Source: Mycobacterium syngnathidarum (GTDB lineage Bacteria; Actinomycetota; Actinomycetes; Mycobacteriales; Mycobacteriaceae). From it: a stretch of 64,000 bases of DNA. This document shows, piece by piece, positions 44,015 through 51,998 of this stretch; within the stretch, counting starts at the first letter, position 1; each line of letters starts with the position of its first letter. The notes beneath the pieces were generated by a model. It was given only the letters and a program-made list of their open reading frames with translations. It searched no databases and had not been told where the DNA came from. The stretch lies in the NCBI RefSeq assembly GCF_001942625.1, contig NZ_MLCL01000023.1, positions 1 to 64,000 on the forward strand. The letters are read 5' to 3'. Position numbers and translations under genes: made by a program.

Positions 44015-44299
44015 CTACGGACACTCCGAGCGAACCTCGAGCGGCGTCATCAAGATCGAATCATATTGGAAGGCATGAGAAATTGAGGTCGTCATGGCCC
44101 GCACCGGGATTCGAGGGGGATTGCCGGTGCAGGCCATGACAACGCTTCCAGGATAGCCCTTGGCTACCGCCGACCGCCAAATGGTGGCGCTCGCCACAGT
44201 GCCCGCAGCCGTGGCGTGCGCCACCGCCGGGCGGGCAACCCGCGACGAACCAAGAGTTATCACGCTAAGCACGATACATACCTTTAGAATGTTATGCAC
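44015..44299 (-). CDS. Possible small secreted protein
   Basis: Encodes 94 residues from a GTG. The N-terminus MHNILKVCIVLSVITLGS followed by ARPAVAHATAA could be a signal peptide cleaved after AHA. The rest has two cysteines (ACTGN and SECP). There is no clear ribosome site and no recognised family. It ends 3 bp before the FAD protein start, which would fit co-transcription. It could be a chance ORF in an otherwise 370-bp gap. Confidence 0.3.
   Translation of the reverse strand: MHNILKVCIVLSVITLGSSRVARPAVAHATAAGTVASATIWRSAVAKGYPGSVVMACTGNPPRIPVRAMTTSISHAFQYDSILMTPLEVRSECP
44277..44296. promoter_or_regulatory. Imperfect 20-bp palindrome upstream of TetR pair
   Basis: CATACCTTTAGAATGTTATG is an inverted repeat with 14 of 20 symmetric positions, about 90 bp upstream of the first butyrolactone-receptor-like TetR. 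Its CATACC half resembles autoregulatory elements bound by such receptors. It may also contain a promoter -10 box (TAGAAT). Confidence 0.3.
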
Positions 44300-44385
44300 G
44301 TACGGCGAAGACTTTGAGTCTGCTGGTGACGACGGCGAGATCAGACACCTGGCCGCCGGCCGATCAGAGTCAGAAAGGCCCCGAG

Positions 44386-45096
44386 GTGACTGAGCAGCTC
44401 GACCGGCGAGCAGAGCTGACCCGTCTCCAGATCCTGCAGGCGGCGGCGCGCCAGTTCGCCCACACGCCCTACAGCCTGGTCAGCCTCGACGACATACTCG
44501 CCGATGCCACGGTCACCAAGGGTGCGTTGTACTTCCACTTCCGGTCCAAGCACGCGCTGGCGGTGTCGATCGTCGAGCACCGCACCGCACGGGCCAACAA
44601 GTCGGTCGAGGAAGTGCTGGCCCGCAACCTGTCCGGAGCCGAGACATTGATCGACCTCACCTGCCTGGTTGCAGCCGAGGACATCGGAGACCCGATGGCC
44701 CGGGCCTGCCTGAATCTGGTCGAATCCATCGGCCGGACCGACGGCCTGGGGCCACGGGTGCTCGACGAATGGGTGCAAGGTTTCGCCGGCATCGCCAAAC
44801 GGGCCATCGGTGAAGGTGATTTCACCGCGGACTCGGACCCGGAGGCGGTCGCGCGGTTGTTGGTGTCGATCTACCTCGGGGTGCGCCAGACCAGCGACCT
44901 CGACGATCCCCCTCGATTCCTCACCGATCTCGAGCACAGCTGGCGACTGGCGCTGCCTGGATTCGTCGAGCCCGAACGGCTCGGCTACCTCAAACAGTTC
45001 ATCCGGCGACGCACCGCGGTCGGAGTCAAGAAGGTGGTGCCCTTGCGGCCCCGCACCGCCGGCAATGCCGCGGACACCAACGTCGAGCGAGGCTGA
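44386..45096 (+). CDS. TetR regulator, gamma-butyrolactone receptor-like (first of pair)
   Basis: Encodes 236 residues from a GTG (MTEQLDRRAELTRLQILQAA). The recognition segment SLDDILADATVTKGALYFHF, then RSKHALA, is the TKGALYxHFxSK signature of the ScbR/ArpA/CprB group. The ligand domain spans about residues 60-215 and ends in a basic tail. It is followed 1 bp later by a second regulator of the same group. By position it corresponds to M. tuberculosis Rv1353c beside Rv1354c. Ligand unknown. Confidence 0.83.
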   Translation: MTEQLDRRAELTRLQILQAAARQFAHTPYSLVSLDDILADATVTKGALYFHFRSKHALAVSIVEHRTARANKSVEEVLARNLSGAETLIDLTCLVAAEDIGDPMARACLNLVESIGRTDGLGPRVLDEWVQGFAGIAKRAIGEGDFTADSDPEAVARLLVSIYLGVRQTSDLDDPPRFLTDLEHSWRLALPGFVEPERLGYLKQFIRRRTAVGVKKVVPLRPRTAGNAADTNVERG

Positions 45097-45097
45097 C

Positions 45098-45751
45098 ATG
45101 GCACGCCAGGCTCGATCCGAACTGACCCGGCAGAAGATCATCACCGCCGCCGTCGACCTTTTCAGCGAGCAGGGCTATCCGGCGACCGGGCTCGGCGACA
45201 TCATCGCGCGGGCCGAGATGACCAAGGGCGCGCTCTACTATCACTTCGACTCGAAAGAATCGCTGGCCGAGGCGATCATCAGTGACGGCGGCAGCGCGAT
45301 GCTGGCCACCTTCCGCACGATCGCCGAATCCTCGTCGCCGGCTTTGGAAAACACGATCCACGGGTTGTTCGTGGTGGCCGATTTCGCCCGCTCAGACAAG
45401 GTGGCACAGATCGGCATGCAGTTGCTCCGCACGTTCAGCGGCATCAACGTGGCAGCCACCCGCGTATATGCGAGTTGGCTCGATGAGCTGCGGGCGCAGT
45501 TGAATCAAGCAGCCAACGAAGGCGACCTGCGGGACAACCTCGACGTCGTCGGTGCCGCCGAGGTGATCCTGGGATCGATGCTGGGCGCGGAGGCGCTCTC
45601 CCGCGCCAACGCGACGGGCACCGACTTGCGCGAACGGGTCGCCCGTACGTGGGACCTGCTGCTTCCTTCGATCGTCAGCAGGGAATCTCTGGACTACTTC
45701 CGCGAGTTTCTGGCCCGCGAATCACTGCGGCGCGCGCGGGCCGCCGGATAG
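45098..45751 (+). CDS. TetR regulator, gamma-butyrolactone receptor-like (second of pair)
   Basis: Encodes 217 residues from the ATG at 45098; the longer frame runs inside the previous gene. The helix-turn-helix is LGDIIARAEMTKGALYYHFD followed by SKESLA, again the butyrolactone-receptor signature. The C-terminal domain is typical TetR length (about 150 residues). The tandem of two related regulators suggests a receptor and pseudo-receptor pair, or heterodimer formation. It is convergent with the PAS protein, with a 2-bp gap. Confidence 0.83.
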   Translation: MARQARSELTRQKIITAAVDLFSEQGYPATGLGDIIARAEMTKGALYYHFDSKESLAEAIISDGGSAMLATFRTIAESSSPALENTIHGLFVVADFARSDKVAQIGMQLLRTFSGINVAATRVYASWLDELRAQLNQAANEGDLRDNLDVVGAAEVILGSMLGAEALSRANATGTDLRERVARTWDLLLPSIVSRESLDYFREFLARESLRRARAAG

Positions 45752-45753
45752 CC

Positions 45754-46155
45754 CTAGAGTTCTTCGGCCCACAACCGTTCGGTGAGGTCCTGGAACGTCG
45801 CCAGCGCCACCGGATCGTCGCCGCGCAGCAGCGCCGACTTGCTCATCCGGGCCCGCACGATCGAACCGTCGTCGTGGACGAGGTCGACCAACAGGCCGGC
45901 GTGGGCGCGCATCACCGAGACCGCCGACTCGTCGGCCGGTAGCGAGTGGAACACCTCAGCAAACCGCATGCTCTTGACCGCTTCGGTGCCGCGGCCGACC
46001 ATCTCACCGAAGGCGGTGTTGGCGAAGAGGATCGTTCCGTCCTCGGCGATTGCCAACACCGGCACCGGGAACCGCTCCAGCACCACCAGCGCAGGAAGGT
46101 TCTGCAGTAGTGCCATCGGGGACTGGGGGTCATGACCGCTTTGGCGACGCTCCAC
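45754..46155 (-). CDS. Single PAS-domain protein
   Basis: Encodes about 133 residues if the GTG at 46155 is used; a TTG at 46206 would add 17 residues. The PAS core reads FPVPVLAIAEDGTILFANTA, then FGEMVGRGTEAVKSMRFAEVF and VDLVHDDGSIVRARMSKSALL, and ends LATFQDLTERLWAEEL. No output domain follows, so it is a stand-alone sensor or protein-interaction module. It may work with the nearby GGDEF-EAL protein, but this is only proximity. Confidence 0.75.
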   Translation of the reverse strand: MERRQSGHDPQSPMALLQNLPALVVLERFPVPVLAIAEDGTILFANTAFGEMVGRGTEAVKSMRFAEVFHSLPADESAVSVMRAHAGLLVDLVHDDGSIVRARMSKSALLRGDDPVALATFQDLTERLWAEEL

Positions 46156-46317
46156 GAATCCGATTATCGCCCGCGGCCCCGTAGGGGTGCCACCAGCGTC
46201 CAGCAACGCGCCGCGCCGAAGCCGCGCCGCCGGTTCGCCGCGTAGATGCTGGGGTGGTCTACGCCACTTGACTAACTAGGTTTACTCTGTGGAGCGACAC
46301 CAGCAGAAGGGGCAGGC

Positions 46318-47550
46318 ATGGACCTGAAGTGGTCGACGAGCGACCAGGAATTCCGCGACGAGGTGCGCGACTTCCTCGCCAAGAATCTGACTCCCGAACT
46401 TCGGCGCGCGGGCCAGCTGATGACCAGCGTGTATGCCGACCACGACGCCAGCATGGCCTGGCAGAAGATCCTCCATGAGCGGGGCTGGGCCGCCCCGGCA
46501 TGGCCGGTGGAACACGGCGGCTGCGACTGGAGCCTCACCCAGCACTACATCTTCAGCCGCGAATCGACATTGGCCGGCGCCCCGTCGCTGTCGCCGATGG
46601 GCATCCGCATGGTGGCCCACGCAATCATCAAATTCGGTACGCAGGCGCAGAAGGACTACTTCCTTCCCGGCATCCTGACCGGTGAGGTGTTCTTCTGCCA
46701 GGGCTACTCCGAGCCCGAGGCCGGCTCCGACCTGGCCGCGCTGTCGATGGCCGCTGTCTCCGATGGCGACGACCTGGTCTGCACCGGCAGCAAGATCTGG
46801 ACCACCCACGCCCAGGAAGCCAACTGGATGTTCGCGCTGGTCCGCACCACCCGCGGCGCCAAGAAGCAGCAGGGCATCACGTTCGTGCTGATCGACATGA
46901 CCTCCCCCGGTATCGAAATCCGCCCGCTGGTCATGACTTCCGGTGAAGAGGTGCAGAATCAGGTCTTCTTCGACGAGGTCCGGGTACCGAAGTCCAACGT
47001 GATCGGCAAGATCGACGACGGCTGGACCGTAGCCAAGTATCTGCTGGAGTTCGAGCGCGGTGGCGGTGCCACGGCGCCGGCGTTGCAGGTCTTGGGCGAG
47101 GAAATCGCCACGGCCGCAACCCAGATGCCAGGACCGAACGGCGGCCTCCTGATCGACGATCCGGGCTTCAGCCGCAGGCTCGCCGATGCTCGGCTGCGCA
47201 CCGATGTGCTGGAGATCCTGGAGTACCGGGTGTTGTCCGCGCTGGCCGGTGGTGGCCATCCGGGTACCGCATCGTCGATGCTCAAGGTCTTGAGCACGGA
47301 ACTGAGCCAGACGCTCACCGAACTCTCGATGGAGGCCGCAGGCCCGCTCGCTCGCGCCTACCAACCGCACGCCACCTTCCCGGGCGGTCCGGTGGCCGAC
47401 TACGAACCGCCAGCCGACGGCTATCACAGCGGCGCACCATGGCAGGCGGTTGCACCGTTGCGCTACTTCAATGACCGGGCCGGCTCGATCTACGCCGGCA
47501 GCAACGAAATTCAGCGAAACATCCTCGCCAAGGCAGAACTGGGGCTCTAG
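46318..47550 (+). CDS. Acyl-CoA dehydrogenase, subunit 1 of a pair
   Basis: Encodes 410 residues from an ATG with AAGGGG upstream; TACTCT at 46283 is a possible -10 box. Motifs: CQGYSEPEAGSDLAALSMAA, GSKIWTTHAQEAN and the C-terminal SIYAGSNEIQRNILAKAEL, with Ala in place of the EGT catalytic Glu. It is followed with no gap by a second dehydrogenase gene, so the two probably form an alpha2beta2 enzyme like mycobacterial FadE pairs. The length is near that of FadE29-type subunits. Confidence 0.88.
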   Translation: MDLKWSTSDQEFRDEVRDFLAKNLTPELRRAGQLMTSVYADHDASMAWQKILHERGWAAPAWPVEHGGCDWSLTQHYIFSRESTLAGAPSLSPMGIRMVAHAIIKFGTQAQKDYFLPGILTGEVFFCQGYSEPEAGSDLAALSMAAVSDGDDLVCTGSKIWTTHAQEANWMFALVRTTRGAKKQQGITFVLIDMTSPGIEIRPLVMTSGEEVQNQVFFDEVRVPKSNVIGKIDDGWTVAKYLLEFERGGGATAPALQVLGEEIATAATQMPGPNGGLLIDDPGFSRRLADARLRTDVLEILEYRVLSALAGGGHPGTASSMLKVLSTELSQTLTELSMEAAGPLARAYQPHATFPGGPVADYEPPADGYHSGAPWQAVAPLRYFNDRAGSIYAGSNEIQRNILAKAELGL

Positions 47551-48693
47551 ATGGACTTCAACCTGACCAACGAACAGGAACTGCTGCGCGACGGGCTGAC
47601 CAAGTTCCTGGCCAGCCGATACGACCTGGCTGCGAGCCGCGCGGCGGCCAAGACCGGCCCTGGCTGGCAGCCGGAGATCTGGCGCGGATTCGCCGACGAA
47701 CTGGGAATTCTGGGAGCCACCCTGCCCGAGGAGGCCGGCGGCATCGGTGGCGGCCCGGTCGAAACCATGGTCATCGCCGAGGCTTTGGGCCACGCCCTGG
47801 TGATCGAGCCGTTCGTGGACACCGTGGTGGTCGCCGGGGGCCTGCTGCACCGGTCCGGAAATGAGGGCGCCGCGGCCCTGTTGGAAGACATCGTGGCGGG
47901 GTCGGCCATTGCCGCGCTCGCGGCGACCGAGCCGACCTCCGGGGACAACTGGCGGGACGTGTCCACCACCGCCCGCCGCGACGGTGACGAGTGGGTGCTC
48001 AACGGCACCAAGGTGATGGTCGTCAACGCACCGTTGGCCACCCACCTGCTGGTGACCGCGCGTACCTCGCGGGAACGCGCGGATACCGACGGCATCTCGT
48101 TGTTCCTGGTCGACATTGCGTCGTTGACAACAGGATTCAGCACCCATCCATACCGCACAGTGGACGATCGCCGGGCGTCGGACCTGACATTCTCCGATGT
48201 CCGGTTGCCGGCCGCAGCACTGTTGGGCACCGAGGGGCAGGCCTGGCCGGCACTGGACCTGGCTCGTGACGAAGGCGCTGCGGCGGTGTGCGCCGAGGCC
48301 GTGGGCGGTATGCGCAAGGTGCTGGCCGACACGGTCGAATACTGCAAACAACGCCAGCAGTTCGGCCTGCCGATCGGCAGTTTCCAGGCGTTGCAGCACC
48401 GGATGGTCGACATGCACATGGAGGTCGAACAGGCTTCGGCCGCCGTCTATCTGGCCGTGCTGAACCTCGATGCCGAACCCGCGCAGCGCGCCAAGGCGGT
48501 TTCGGCGGCCAAGGCCACCATCGGACGGGCCGCGCGCTTTGTCGGACAGAACGCGGTGCAATTGCACGGCGGCATGGGCATGACGGAGGAGCTGGCAATC
48601 GGTCACTACTTCAAACGTCTCACCGCGGTGCAGTACGAGTTCGGCTCGACCGACTACCACGTCAGCCGCTATGCGGAGCTGACCCGGGGTTAG
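47551..48693 (+). CDS. Acyl-CoA dehydrogenase, subunit 2 of a pair
   Basis: Encodes 380 residues, starting directly after the previous stop. Motifs: LGATLPEEAGGIGGGPVETM, LAATEPTSGDNWRDVSTTA in the FAD-loop position, EYCKQRQQFGLPIGSFQALQH and a C-terminal HGGMGMTEELAIGHYFKRL. This is the FadE28/FadE-beta type end rather than GTxEIQ. Together with the preceding subunit it should form one active heteromer. Substrate unknown. Confidence 0.88.
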   Translation: MDFNLTNEQELLRDGLTKFLASRYDLAASRAAAKTGPGWQPEIWRGFADELGILGATLPEEAGGIGGGPVETMVIAEALGHALVIEPFVDTVVVAGGLLHRSGNEGAAALLEDIVAGSAIAALAATEPTSGDNWRDVSTTARRDGDEWVLNGTKVMVVNAPLATHLLVTARTSRERADTDGISLFLVDIASLTTGFSTHPYRTVDDRRASDLTFSDVRLPAAALLGTEGQAWPALDLARDEGAAAVCAEAVGGMRKVLADTVEYCKQRQQFGLPIGSFQALQHRMVDMHMEVEQASAAVYLAVLNLDAEPAQRAKAVSAAKATIGRAARFVGQNAVQLHGGMGMTEELAIGHYFKRLTAVQYEFGSTDYHVSRYAELTRG

Positions 48694-48742
48694 TCGTGCT
48701 CGTCGGGTGCTGAAACACCGGCGGTCAGCTTCGCGCGATCCG

Positions 48743-48755
48743 TAGTCTGGATCGG
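48743..48755 (+). promoter_or_regulatory. -10 box for a leaderless transcript
   Basis: TAGTCT (48743-48748) ends 7 bases before the GTG of the transporter gene, matching the TANNNT -10 spacing seen for leaderless mycobacterial genes. No ribosome site precedes the GTG. Confidence 0.5.
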
Positions 48756-49655
48756 GTGAGTGTGCGGGGCTGGCTGCTGCTGGGCGCCATGAGCATCATC
48801 TGGGGCATCCCGTACCTGCTGATCAAGATTGCCGTCGAAGGCGTCTCGGTGCCCGTGCTGGTGCTGGCCCGCACGGCGGTCGGCGCAGCCGTGCTGCTGC
48901 CGCTGGTGATGTCCCGCGCGGCGTGGGCGCCGGTGTTGCGGCACTGGCGGCCCGTGCTGGCGTTCGCGTTCTTCGAGATCATCGCGGCGTGGTTCCTGCT
49001 CACGGATGCCGAGCGGCGCCTGAGCAGCTCGTTGACCGGCCTGCTGATCGCCACCGCCCCGATCATCGCCGCCGTTCTCGACCGGCTCACCGGTGGAGAA
49101 CGGTTGAGCGCCAAGCGGATCACCGGACTGGGGATCGGCCTGTCCGGCGTGGCCGTGCTGGCCGGGCCCGGGCTCACTGGAGGGCATGGCTGGCCGATCG
49201 CCGAAGTGCTGCTGGTGGCAACCTGTTACGCCATCGCACCGCTGATCGCCGCCCGCTATCTGGGTGAGGTGCCCACCCTTCCGCTGACCGCTGCGTGTCT
49301 GTCGCTGGCGGCGCTGATCTACACCGCACCGGCGTTGCTGACCTGGCCGGACCAGATGCCTTCGCGGAACGTACTGCTCGCGCTCACAGCACTGGCCGTG
49401 ATCTGCACCGCCCTGGCCTTCGTGGTGTTCTTCGCGCTGATCCGCGAAGTCGGGGGCGCGCGGGCGCTGGTGTTCACCTACGTCAACCCGGCCGTTGCCC
49501 TGGCCGCCGGGGTCGTTGTGCTCGGTGAACCGCTGACCGTGTACAACGTCGCCGGGCTGGCGCTGATCCTCGCCGGATCGATTCTGGCGACCCGGACCTC
49601 GCGGGATCCCGAGCCGGACCTCGAAGCCGAAGTCAGCCGCGCCGGCCCGCGCTGA
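48756..49655 (+). CDS. EamA/DMT-family transporter
   Basis: Encodes 299 residues from a GTG. About ten hydrophobic segments form two EamA repeats (residues about 5-135 and 150-280), with the typical end AGVVVLGEPLTVYNVAGLALILAGSILATR. It is a drug/metabolite exporter of the RhaT/YdcZ type in the inner membrane; substrate unknown. The C-terminal tail is acidic. It overlaps the convergent FprB gene by 23 bp and is probably transcribed as a leaderless mRNA. Confidence 0.85.
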   Translation: MSVRGWLLLGAMSIIWGIPYLLIKIAVEGVSVPVLVLARTAVGAAVLLPLVMSRAAWAPVLRHWRPVLAFAFFEIIAAWFLLTDAERRLSSSLTGLLIATAPIIAAVLDRLTGGERLSAKRITGLGIGLSGVAVLAGPGLTGGHGWPIAEVLLVATCYAIAPLIAARYLGEVPTLPLTAACLSLAALIYTAPALLTWPDQMPSRNVLLALTALAVICTALAFVVFFALIREVGGARALVFTYVNPAVALAAGVVVLGEPLTVYNVAGLALILAGSILATRTSRDPEPDLEAEVSRAGPR

Positions 49656-51219
49656 GCATCTCCTCGATCGACACGAACTTCACCCGAGGCCGCGCCGCCT
49701 GCACGCCGCGGTCACGCTCGGCGGCGTCGATCGCGCGCCACCCCGGCCAGCCGACAGGCTCGGCTCCCCGACTGGCCAACAGCGCATCGAGCGACTCCCG
49801 GCCGTCGACGTCACGAGCCAACAGGCCGGCGTCGAAATCCGCCCACAACTGGGCCACTGTCTGCTCGGCACACAACCGGTTCGTGCCGATCACCCCACGC
49901 GGTCCGCGTTTGATCCAACCGGTCACGTAGGTACCGGGCACGACCCGGCCCGAGTCGTTGGGCACGGTCCCGGTGTCCTCGTCGTAGGGCAACCCTGAGA
50001 CAGGTAGGCCTCGATAGCCGATGGACCTCAGGATCAGAGACGTCGCGATCACTTCGGTACCGCGGACGTCGCTGCTGATCTCGAGCCCTTCGGCCCGGCC
50101 GGTTCCGTGGAAAGCGACCGGGGTAGTGCCGAAGCGGAACACCACGCGCTTGTATCCGGGAGTCGGGCTGCGCTGTGCGTATTCGCGTGCGATGGCGAGC
50201 TTGAACGAAGTCTCGACGTCGTCATGTTCGTCATCTGGGGGCAGGTCCTGCGGGTCCACGATCACGTCGACACCGTCGAGGTGCCCCAACGCCAGGAACT
50301 CCCCCGCCGAGAATGCGGCGTGCCCGATGTCGCGGCGCGCCAGGATCACCACCTCCCGAATTGCGCTGTCGGCCAACGCATCCAGCGTGTGCTGGGCGAT
50401 ATCGGTGGCCGCCAGCGTGGTCCGGTCCATCAACAGCACCCGGGCGACGTCGAGGGCGACATTGCCGTTGCCGACGATGACCGCCCGCTCGCCAGACAGG
50501 TCGAACTGGTGCGCAGCGTGGTCGGGGTGGCCGTTGTACCAACCGACGAACTCGGCGGCGGCATGGTGTCCCATGAGATCCTCGCCGTCGATCCCCAGTC
50601 GTCGGCTGGTGGCCGCGCCCACCGCGTAGATCACCGCGTGATGATGGGCCAGCAGCTCGTCGTGGTTGATGGTCCGATCGACCTCGACGTTGAAATGGCC
50701 GGCGAAGCGCGGGTGGGTGAATGCCCGTTCGAAGATGTCGACCACCGACTTGGTGTGCTGGTGATCAGGAGCCACGCCCGCCCGGATCAGGCCGAACGGC
50801 GTGGGCAGACGCTCGAACAGGTCGATCTCCACACCGTCGACATCGATCAGCTCGGCGGCGGCATAGCAGGCGGCGGGCCCGGATCCGACGATCGCCACCC
50901 GCAACGACCCTGCCTCGACCCGAGCGCGGGAGGTAGCCGTCGGTAAGGTCACCGGCTCGAGCGGATGGCGCTCGAAATAGGCGGCGTTGAGGTCCTTGAA
51001 CCGCTTGAGTTCGCCGGGCAGGTCTTCTTCATAGTGGATCGCGCCGACCGGACATTCCTCGAAGCACGCTCCACAGTCGATGCACGATTCCGGGTCGATG
51101 TACAACATCTCGGCCGACGCGGAATCCAGTCCGCCCTCTGCAGGACGGATGCAATCCACCGGGCACACCGGTACACAGCTGGCGTCCTTGCAGCAGTTCT
51201 GCGTGATCACGTAAGCCAT
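49633..51219 (-). CDS. fprB: Ferredoxin--NADP reductase with fused ferredoxin domain (FprB type)
   Basis: Encodes 528 residues from an ATG with GGGGAGGG upstream; the longer frame is not used. The N-terminal ferredoxin domain (1-75) has CCKDASCVPVCPVDC and CIDCGACFEECPVGA, fitting a two-cluster (7Fe) ferredoxin. The reductase domain follows with FAD motif VAIVGSGPAACYAAAEL and NADP motif VIVGNGNVALDVARVL. It transfers electrons between NADPH and ferredoxin or P450/oxygenase partners. A palindrome shared with the neighbouring TetR lies 35 bp upstream. Confidence 0.9.
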   Translation of the reverse strand: MAYVITQNCCKDASCVPVCPVDCIRPAEGGLDSASAEMLYIDPESCIDCGACFEECPVGAIHYEEDLPGELKRFKDLNAAYFERHPLEPVTLPTATSRARVEAGSLRVAIVGSGPAACYAAAELIDVDGVEIDLFERLPTPFGLIRAGVAPDHQHTKSVVDIFERAFTHPRFAGHFNVEVDRTINHDELLAHHHAVIYAVGAATSRRLGIDGEDLMGHHAAAEFVGWYNGHPDHAAHQFDLSGERAVIVGNGNVALDVARVLLMDRTTLAATDIAQHTLDALADSAIREVVILARRDIGHAAFSAGEFLALGHLDGVDVIVDPQDLPPDDEHDDVETSFKLAIAREYAQRSPTPGYKRVVFRFGTTPVAFHGTGRAEGLEISSDVRGTEVIATSLILRSIGYRGLPVSGLPYDEDTGTVPNDSGRVVPGTYVTGWIKRGPRGVIGTNRLCAEQTVAQLWADFDAGLLARDVDGRESLDALLASRGAEPVGWPGWRAIDAAERDRGVQAARPRVKFVSIEEMLSAGRRG

Positions 51220-51253
51220 CGGCCCTCCCCTTCCAAATCTATCCAGATCGTAC

Positions 51254-51267
51254 TGGACACCTGTCCG
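51254..51267. promoter_or_regulatory. TetR operator copy upstream of fprB (TGGACA-N2-TGTCCG)
   Basis: An inverted repeat with TGGACA and TGTCCG arms and a 2-base spacer, 35 bp upstream of the fprB start. It matches the operator over the TetR start at 51396-51409 in 12 of 14 positions. Placement suits repression of fprB. Confidence 0.65.
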
Positions 51268-51395
51268 GTTTATCGACTCGATCGTCGCACCTGCGCACCC
51301 GCCGCCAGCCAAACCGCACCGACTTCACGGCAGAGAACGGGTTTATACAGGCAATTTCACTGGACGATTGCCAATCGCGACCTACGCCACTATTT

Positions 51396-51409
51396 TGGAC
51401 ACATGTCCA
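51396..51409. promoter_or_regulatory. TetR autoregulatory operator containing its own start codon
   Basis: TGGACA-CA-TGTCCA is a perfect 6-bp-arm inverted repeat; the TetR ATG (51403-51405) lies inside it. TATTTT (51391-51396) ends 6 bases before the ATG and fits a leaderless -10 box. Binding would cover both the transcription start and the start codon. Confidence 0.65.
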
Positions 51410-51981
51410 GGCCAGTGGTGGCTACGGTCACTCGCCTACACGACGCCCAGGCTCAGCGCATGCGCACGCAGCGCCGCGTCTTCGGGGCGGCCACGCAACT
51501 TCTCGATGCGCACAACGTCGTCTCGGTGCCGGCGCTGGCTGCGCGCGCCAAGATGGCGCCCGCAGCGCTCTACGCGCATTTCCCGTCCATCGAGGTGGTA
51601 TTCGCCGAGCTGTACCTGGACCGCGTGATACAGCTGCCCCTGGCCATCGATCCCGCGGCCAGTACGACCAGCCGGGTCACCGAGCAGCTCACCGCGCTCA
51701 CGCTGCTGATGGCCGATGAGCCGCGACTGGCCCGAGCCTGCACTCAGGCACTGATGAGCACCGACGACGCAGTCGTCGAGGACGTCCGCTCCCGGATCGC
51801 CGCCGAGGTCAACCGCCGGATCTCGACGGCCTTGGGAGCCGGGGCCTGGCCGGAGGTACTCGCGACCTTGGAGGCGGTGTTCTGGGGCGCGCTGCTGCAG
51901 GCACAAACCGGCGCGATGAGTTACCGGCAGATGGCCCGGCAATTGGAGACCATGGTGTCGTTGATCGTGCCCGGAGGCTGA
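51403..51981 (+). CDS. TetR-family regulator
   Basis: Encodes 192 residues, MSRPVVATVTRLHDAQAQRM. The helix-turn-helix reads VSVPALAARAKMAPAALYAHFPSIEVVF (about 37-64). The C-terminal domain is about 120 residues with LLMADEPRLARACTQALMS. The longer upstream frame crosses the fprB promoter and is not used. It is divergent from fprB, with matching palindromes at both promoters, so it most likely represses itself and fprB. It is convergent with allophanate hydrolase, 17 bp apart. Confidence 0.85.
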   Translation: MSRPVVATVTRLHDAQAQRMRTQRRVFGAATQLLDAHNVVSVPALAARAKMAPAALYAHFPSIEVVFAELYLDRVIQLPLAIDPAASTTSRVTEQLTALTLLMADEPRLARACTQALMSTDDAVVEDVRSRIAAEVNRRISTALGAGAWPEVLATLEAVFWGALLQAQTGAMSYRQMARQLETMVSLIVPGG

Positions 51982-51998
51982 CTCCACGAATGCTCCAC

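Noticed and set aside
46268..46288. TTGACT with TACTCT as a -35/-10 pair before the dehydrogenase pair
   Set aside because: The spacing is only 9 bases, too short for a sigma-A promoter; only the TACTCT box remains plausible.
46282..48660. 792-residue open frame on the minus strand opposite the acyl-CoA dehydrogenase pair
   Set aside because: Composition is low-complexity, His/Arg/Gly-rich as expected for antisense of GC-rich genes. The plus-strand frames carry complete FadE motifs.
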